This document shows, piece after piece, positions 58,120 to 64,000 of a stretch of DNA of 64,000 nt. A program made the translations under genes and the position numbers. The stretch lies in contig CM053266.1 in NCBI GenBank assembly GCA_028583415.1, forward strand, positions 4,783,217-4,847,216. Direction: 5' to 3'. This DNA comes from Protea cynaroides. Taxonomy: Eukaryota > Streptophyta > Magnoliopsida > Proteales > Proteaceae. The notes under the pieces were generated by a model that was not told where the DNA came from, did not search any database, and worked only from the letters and a program-made list of their open reading frames with translations. Position 1 is the stretch's first letter. Each line of letters opens with the position of its first letter.

Positions 58120-58659
58120 GATGACTGTAAATGAAGAGGAGAAAATATTATGTGCCACATTTATGCTGAAAGGTGATGCACACCACTGGTGGAAATTCAC
58201 TCGAAGTTATCTACTAACCAAGCACACCCAACTGACCTGCGCTATCTATAAAGAAGATTTATAAGAAAAGTATTTTCCCAGGAGTTTCAGAGATCAAATG
58301 GAAAAGGAGTTCTTGAGTTTGTATCAAGGACAAATGTCTGTAGACGCTTATCAGCACTGTTATGAAGAGCAATTTTTCATTGCGCCCTCTAGCATCCAGG
58401 AGGAAAATACCAAAATCCGAAGGTTCGTCATGTGACTTAGGGGAAACATTCGTAAGCATGTATTGGGGTTGGAAAAGAAGATTTATAATGAAGCCGTACT
58501 GAATGCTCTAGTGCTAAAATTGAGCTAGGGAGAGAGTTACTTTACTCAGAACAGAGGTATAAAGAGGCCTAATGGAAATAAATATAACGGAGGGAACTCA
58601 AAGACATTCAAACTCTTCTGTACTCAAGGCTTTAATGATGTAGCCAAGACTACCTCGAC
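58116..58659 (+). pseudogene. Element E gag fragment
   Basis: Begins inside gag at M-M-T-V-N-E-E-E-K, directly abutting the start codon of the antisense ORF, so the gag N-terminus and the intergenic region are deleted. H-H-W-W-K-F-T, Y-F-P-R-S-F-R and L-Y-Q-G-Q-M-S-V are present, with stops near 58261, 58436 and 58527. It ends at A-K-T-T-S-T where element D inserted. Confidence 0.85.
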
Positions 58660-60544
58660 TGTAAGACCCGTATCGAACTAACCGGTCTTACCATCTAGTA
58701 CCAGGTCTACCTGTCATGGTCAAGCCAAGTGGACCACGCACGTTAAGAAATCACAAGACCAGGTATGAGTCTAACCCAAAAACAGTAAATGTTAGGGTAG
58801 GATCGCATGCCTAAACAGGTAGGGTCGACCCCACCTCAACAAAAGTCCAACCCATGACTTTTAGTCATAGGGTCAGATGACTAAGAAGGTGTAGGGTCGA
58901 CGGATCCTGTGACCCTACGTCCGACCCTACGATGACAGACAGAAACCGAAAATTAGGAAACTTTCCTAATTCTAAGGGGATCTTTTCTAAACTCATTGGG
59001 ACTTATTATTAAGGGTTTTCCTCCATAAATAGGACGTCCCTTAGCCTCTTTCACTCCTTTACAACCCTAATTGAAAGTAAGAGAAAGAGAAAGAGAAGGA
59101 AGAGAAGAAGAGAAGGAACTTGAAGAAAAGACTAATGAAGAGGAGGAAGTTCAGAGAAACCTCTGAATAAAGGTATGAACCTAATTCCTTACCTGAATAA
59201 GAGATCATAGAATAGTTATGAAGAACATAGGGTTAGGAGAAACCCAAATCATCCATCCATGGATAAGTTTCAAGAGATTCCATGAAGAAAATCATTATGG
59301 ACTATGAATAGTGTATAACTTGTAGTTTTGAGCCATAGAACAATCATATAATGGACCATGAAAGTAAGCCAAATGATCTAAACATGAAAGAATAGACTTT
59401 AGAATGAAGGGCCGACTCAGAATACGAGTGGTCGCACGTAGGGTCGAATGATATCCGACCCTAGAAGACCACAGGATTGACCACATGCCCTCAGGAAGTT
59501 CCAAGGTAGGTGTGGTCGCACGTAGGGTCGAATGGTATCTGACCCCACGTCCGACCCTACACCCTAGGGTCGCAGAAAACTGCTACCTTAGGTGCTACCC
59601 TACCTAAGACCCTACGATTTCAGTTAGTCTAAATTTATTGGAATTAATTTTAATTAAAATCTATTGACTTGTTAGGCTTTTCTAGTGATTTTAAAGTGAT
59701 TTATAAAATTTGAACGAAGATCTATACTCAATCAAAGGTGAGGGAACAAGACCTAAACTAATTTCTTAATAATAAACTATTTTCATTTATTGAGTCTAAT
59801 ACCATGAATGATTCTATGATTGTATGATTGTAATGTGCATATCACATGTAATCTATTATTCCTATTATTATTATTGTTCATGCATATTTAATTCACTTTA
59901 TTTATAACATGATGATGATTATGATGCTAGGAATAGGCATGTGAATGTATGTGTGTGGTTAGTATGCTTGATGCGAGTGGAGCATCAGGGGGAGGACGTG
60001 ACACTGTGGTTCATCCTGGTCACCAGACTCTAGCTCTATCTCTACTTAAGTCTTGCCCACTAACATCATCGTATCGCCATTATCTTAGTAGAACAATTAC
60101 GTCGTAGGGCATCAGGGGAGGTGGTCTCGGACCATGTAGTCTCTGACTCTATCGGGGGGCCTTTGCTCTATCTCTATGGACGTATTGAGGGATGCTGGGG
60201 TGAGACCTTGGATACACTGTTTGACATTAGGATTGGTCAGTGGCGAGCCCAGTTTGCAAGCCCTCGCCAACAGGGGCTTACGTGTTGGTATGGGTAGAGC
60301 ATCAGGGGAAGTGTGATGCGGTGTGGTCCTAAGCACTTTAGCTATTTCTCTATTCCATGTTGGGGTGGATGTGGACGACAATGGTGTTTGATCCATTGGG
60401 TGGGCTTACACACCCTGTGTATAGAGGTGAGGCGGCCACCGAACCTTTCTATAGCACATTGCAAACTTATGAACCAGACCAAAGATATGAATTGAATGCA
60501 TGCATATGTTTGTTGCATTGTTTTGTTTGCTCACTGAGCCGTGA
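58660..60544 (+). repeat. Element D 5' LTR, left part
   Basis: Starts TGTAAGACCC inside E's gag. GGGTCG/CGACCC words at 58796-58930 and 59430-59610; TATA-like CCATAAATAGGACG near 59033-59046; donor AAAG|GTATGAACC near 59173; GAT run near 59908-59930; three GCATCAGGGG/TAGCTCTATCTCTA units. It is split at 60544 by solo LTR F and resumes at 62901. Confidence 0.9.
60540..60544. other. Target-site duplication of solo LTR F, left copy (CGTGA)
   Basis: Pairs with CATGA at 62901-62905. The single difference is a CpG-to-CpA change, as expected from decay of a methylated cytosine on the opposite strand. Confidence 0.8.
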
Positions 60545-62900
60545 TGTCACACCCCAATTCTGGACTAACCAAAATGGTGTGATGAACCATTTAATAAACC
60601 AACGGTCCATCCACGATCTCGTATAGGCTATCCCACGTTGTTAAACCAAAACACATTCCACATTAATCAGAGGTAATAAAATAAATAGCAGAAGTCGTAC
60701 AGATAATGAACTCAGGTCTAGTCATGATAAATAATTAATATTCTATTTACCTCCATGTAACCAAAACATAATTTAATACATATTACAATATTCAAATACA
60801 AAAATTAAACACTAAGCGTATCCATAGTTGAAACGCTCGCTTAATGAACCATGTTTGTCCTTCATAGCTTGCTCATCATAGCCGCCACCTGTTCATATGT
60901 TGGCGTGTCGACATAATCTTCAATCATAATACCTGCAACATCAGAAACTAAAAAGAATTGTGCACGCGAGGGTCAGCTCTTCAACTTGAGCTCAGTGAGT
61001 AAACAAAACAATGCAACAACATATGCATGCATTCAATTCATATCTGTGGTCTGGTTTTTAAGTTTGCAATGTGCTATAGAAAGGTTCAATGGCCGCCTCA
61101 CCTCTATACATGAGTGTGTGAAGCCGCCCAAAGGTTAACGTTTATTGTCGTCCCACATGCACCCACCATAGAATAGAGATAGAGCTAAAGTGCTTAGGAC
61201 CACACCGCATCACACTTCCCTTGATACTCTACCCATACCAACACGTAAGCCCCTGCTGGCGAGGGTTTGCAAACTAGGCTCGCAACTAACCAATCCTAAT
61301 GTCAAACAGTGTACCCAAGGCCTCACCCCAGCATCCCTCAATACGTCCATAGAGATAGAGCTAAGGCCCCCTGGCAGAGTCGAAGACTACACGGTCCGAG
61401 ATCACCTCCCCTGATACCCTACGACGTAATAGTTTTGCTAAAGTAATGGCGATACGATGATGTCAGTGGACAATAATTGAATAGAGATAGAGCTAGAGTC
61501 TGGTGACCAGGCTGAACCATAATGTCACGTCCTCCCCCTGATGCTCCACTTGCAACAAGCACACTAACCACACACATACATTCACATGCCTATTCCTAGC
61601 ATCATCATCATCATCATGTTATAAATAAAATAGAATTAAATATGCATGAACATTAATAGTAGGAATATTGGATGACATGTTGAATGCACAGTACAAGCAT
61701 ACACGCATAGAATCAATCATGGCATTGGACTCAAGAAATAAAAATAGTTTATTATTAGCCCAATTAGTTAAGGTCTTGTTCCCTCACCTTTGCTTGAGTG
61801 TAAGTCCTCTTTGAAGCTCTAAGTATCACCTTTATATCAATAGGAAAACCTAACAAGTCGATAGATTTTAATTAGAAGTCATTCCGATAATTTTAGGCTT
61901 GCTGTTAAGCTAGGGTCGCAGGACGGGTTGCAGGTAGGGTAGCAATTTTCTGCGACCCCAGGGTGTAGGGTCGATGCTAGGGTCGGATGTTCCATCGACC
62001 CTAGGTGCGACCACAGCTTCCCTAGACTTCCCTAAAGCTGGGGGTCGATCCTGTAGTCTGGTAGGGTCGATTCCCAATCAACCCTACGTGCGACCGCCCA
62101 TGGTTTGAGTTGACCTTTTCATCCTACAGTCCATTCTTTCATGTTTGAGTCCTTTGGCTTACTTTTATAGTCCATTCTATGATTGTTCTATGGCTCAAAA
62201 CTCCATGTTACTCACTTTTCATAGTTTTCCATGATTTCCATTGGAATTCATCCATGGATGGATAGTATTAGGGTTTCTCCTAACATAACTTCATCATAAT
62301 CTATTCTAAGCTTTCAATTCAGATAGGGATTGAGGTTCATACCTTCTCTAGTCTGAGTTTCAAAGATTTCTCTGAGCTTCTTCTTCTTCCTTAGCCTTTT
62401 CTTCAAGTTTTCCTTCTCTTCTTCTATTCCTTCTCTTCTTCTCTTTCTCTTCTCTTTCTCTTACTTTCAATTAGGGTTCTAAAAGAAGTGAAAGAGGCTT
62501 AGGGATGTCCTATTTATAGAGGAAAACCTCCCAAAATAAGTCCCATTGAGTTTAGGAAAGGTCCCAATTGAAATTAGGAAAGCTTCCTAATTTTTGGTTC
62601 GTGCTGTTTTTGCTGTTTTCCTAAGGTCGATGCTAGGGGGTCGATGAGGGGGTCGGACTATCCGAGACCCCTGCGACCCCATGACCAAAAAGTCATGGGT
62701 TGGACTTCTTTTGAGGTGTGGTCGACCCTGCCTGTTTGGGTATGTGACCCTACCCTCATTTTGACTGTTTTTGAGTTAAATTTTATATCGGGCCTTGGGT
62801 TTCTTCACGCACTTGGTCCACTTGGCTCGACCATAATATGTATACTGGTCACGACACGAAATGTAAGGTTAGACTGGGTTCATGGCGTGTGGGTCTTACA
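60545..62900 (-). repeat. Solo LTR F, minus orientation
   Basis: 2,356 bp, TGTCACACC to GGGTCTTACA, inserted in D's LTR and flanked on both sides by D's LTR sequence with near-perfect target duplication; no internal sequence, so a solo LTR left by LTR-LTR recombination. GGGTCG words at 61910-62090 and 62625-62755. Its terminal ORF (about 60820-60943, minus) keeps I-E-D-Y-V-D-T-P-T-Y and V-A-A-M but is frameshifted after that. Confidence 0.92.
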
Positions 62901-63355
62901 CATGATGTGTGCTCACCCTTTTGACGTCGAATTTTTTTAGTTGATGATACAGGTACCACAGTAGAAGATTATATAAATGCTCCGATGTATGGACATGCGG
63001 CGGCGATGGACGCTGAAGTTATGATGGAGTCTCATGATTCGTCATGCGAGTGCAACTCTTGTATTTTTTATTAGATTTGGTTTAAATTATACAGACAATG
63101 TAATTTATTTAATTATTTTAATTTATGTCTTAGTCCTTGTGGAGATAATTGGATAATTTATTTACTCTATCACAGTTAGACTCTCAGTTCATTTAATATA
63201 TAAGACTTTCGCTATTGTTTATTTACTCTGATTATGGTTGTGGATTTGTATGGTTTAAGCAAACGGACATAGCCTATTTCGAGATCCTGATTGAACCATT
63301 GGTTTATTAGCGGCTCATTACACCATTCTGAATAATGCGTAATTGGGGTGTGACA
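62901..63355 (+). repeat. Element D 5' LTR, right part
   Basis: Resumes with CATGA and GTGTGCTCACCC, contains the terminal ORF 62952-63074 and ends GTGTGACA at 63355. Confidence 0.9.
62952..63074 (+). CDS. LTR terminal exon-like ORF, element D 5' LTR
   Basis: Forty codons plus TAG: T-V-E-D-Y-I-N-A-P-M-Y-G-H-A-A-A-M-D-A-E and C-E-C-N-S-C-I-F-Y, after TTGATGATACAG|GT. Confidence 0.48.
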   Translation, partial: GTTVEDYINAPMYGHAAAMDAEVMMESHDSSCECNSCIFY

Positions 63356-63358
63356 ATT

Positions 63359-63370
63359 TGGTATCAGAGC
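63359..63370 (+). other. Primer-binding site, element D
   Basis: TGGTATCAGAGC, three bases after the LTR. Confidence 0.95.
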
Positions 63371-64000
63371 TAGCATAGCTGCAGCAAATACAACAGTAAT
63401 GAACTTGGCACAACAGCTGCAGCAAATACAGCAGGTGCAAGCCAATATGCAATCTGTTATAGGAATGGCTTTTCCAGTTGCACATACGACACCTATGCTA
63501 GTAGGACAATCTAGCACAGTACCAGGGGTAAGCAACACAATACCCCATGTACCTCAAACACCACTTATGCCGGCTCAAGTACAGAATCCTGGGGTAGCTC
63601 AAGGCAGTTACCAGTACCAACCACCTATTTATGGGGCTTATGCTCCGTATCAGCTGGACCACTCCTGACTGATCGAGCATTTTTTGAAGATGAAGCCCAA
63701 AGAATATAATGGTAAGCCAGCAGATCCTTTGTGGCCAGCACACTGGGTTGATGAAATGGAAAGAAATTTTATGATGATGACAGTGAATGAGGAGGAGAAA
63801 GTGTTGCCTACAACCTTCATGCTAAAAGACGAAGCACACCACTGGTGTAAGTCCACACAGACTTATCTATTAACAAAGCACGCCCAATTGACCTGGGCTA
63901 TACATAAAGAAGCATTCTTTGAGAAGTACTTCCCCAGAAGTTTCAAAGATTCTATAGAGAAAGAGTTCCTGAGTCTATATCAGGGTTAGATGACTATGGA
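63371..64000 (+). pseudogene. Element D gag, 5' truncated and cut by window end
   Basis: Gag sequence begins at once after the PBS; M-N-L-A-Q-Q-L-Q-Q at 63399 is internal in intact gags, and the R-R-V-T-R-Q-S N-terminus, palindrome cluster and antisense ORF are absent. A TGA at 63666 and a TAG near 63987 interrupt it. Y-Q-Y-Q-P-P-I-Y-G-A-Y, W-P-A-H-W-V-D-E-M-E-R and F-F-E-K-Y-F-P-R-S-F-K identify it. Closest in sequence to element A's gag. Confidence 0.88.

Larger units (their letters stand above)
54216..58659 (+). mobile_element. Element E: chromovirus of a second subfamily, left part
   Basis: 5' LTR, PBS, antisense ORF and a gag fragment, interrupted at 58660 by element D. Its LTR words are ATGGTCG/CGACCAT, its antisense ORF is clearly diverged from A-C, and the spacer between antisense ORF and gag is deleted. 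Its right part would lie beyond the window. Confidence 0.88.
58660..64000 (+). mobile_element. Element D: chromovirus inserted in element E's gag, truncated by window end
   Basis: 5' LTR (58660-60544 plus 62906-63355), perfect PBS, then gag with its N-terminus and the whole antisense-ORF region missing. The right part is outside the window, so its TSD (expected TCGAC) cannot be tested here. Confidence 0.85.

Overview
The window is plant nuclear DNA and is almost entirely retrotransposon. The plant assignment rests on a CIPK-type (CBL-interacting protein kinase) pseudogene, on Ty3/gypsy chromovirus polyproteins with a chromodomain-like tail (best fit Tekay/Del), and on several copies of an ORF resembling the 'putative plant transposon protein' family (PF20167, assigned from memory of the family). 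No intact host gene is visible, and I cannot name the species.

Layout. 1-5696: three LTRs stacked inside each other (G in H in I). 5697-13610: older degraded DNA with a LINE RNase H remnant, an (AT)n tract, a CIPK pseudogene, two minisatellites and two LTR-like fragments of divergent families. 13611-16080: LTR J and a scrap of internal sequence. 17345-52692: a three-level nest of one family. Element A (minus strand, TSD CAACA) carries element B (plus, 23399-46795, TSD GCTGG) inside its gag; B carries element C (plus, 28354-39945, TSD TGCCA) inside its own gag. 52693-54215: older flanking DNA with a 21-bp minisatellite and three copies of a two-hairpin unit. 54216-64000: element E with element D inserted in its gag; D's 5' LTR is split by solo LTR F.

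Gene organisation of the family. Each full element has LTRs of about 2.25-2.35 kb, an initiator-Met tRNA primer site, an antisense ORF (aORF) with its own 5'-UTR intron, a cluster of short palindromic words, gag, pro-RT-RNaseH-integrase-chromodomain, and a polypurine tract. Every element here is broken by stops, frameshifts or deletions; only C's gag is fully open.

The most interesting signals are these. (1) A 69-nt GT-AG intron-like segment at the gag/protease boundary, the same length in A, B and C, which contains the gag stop and would join gag to pol in frame if spliced. (2) A 40-codon exon-like ORF near the end of every LTR, kept in register with no indels across strongly diverged LTRs. 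(3) A leader donor/acceptor pair in the LTRs that recurs in two other LTR-like families. (4) An antisense gene lying within what would be a gag-leader intron, together with dense palindromic word clusters whose word differs between subfamilies; this layout recalls the anti-silencing VANC/motif systems of VANDAL transposons. (5) Two independent insertions at the same nucleotide of gag. All splicing statements are predictions from sequence, not observed transcripts.
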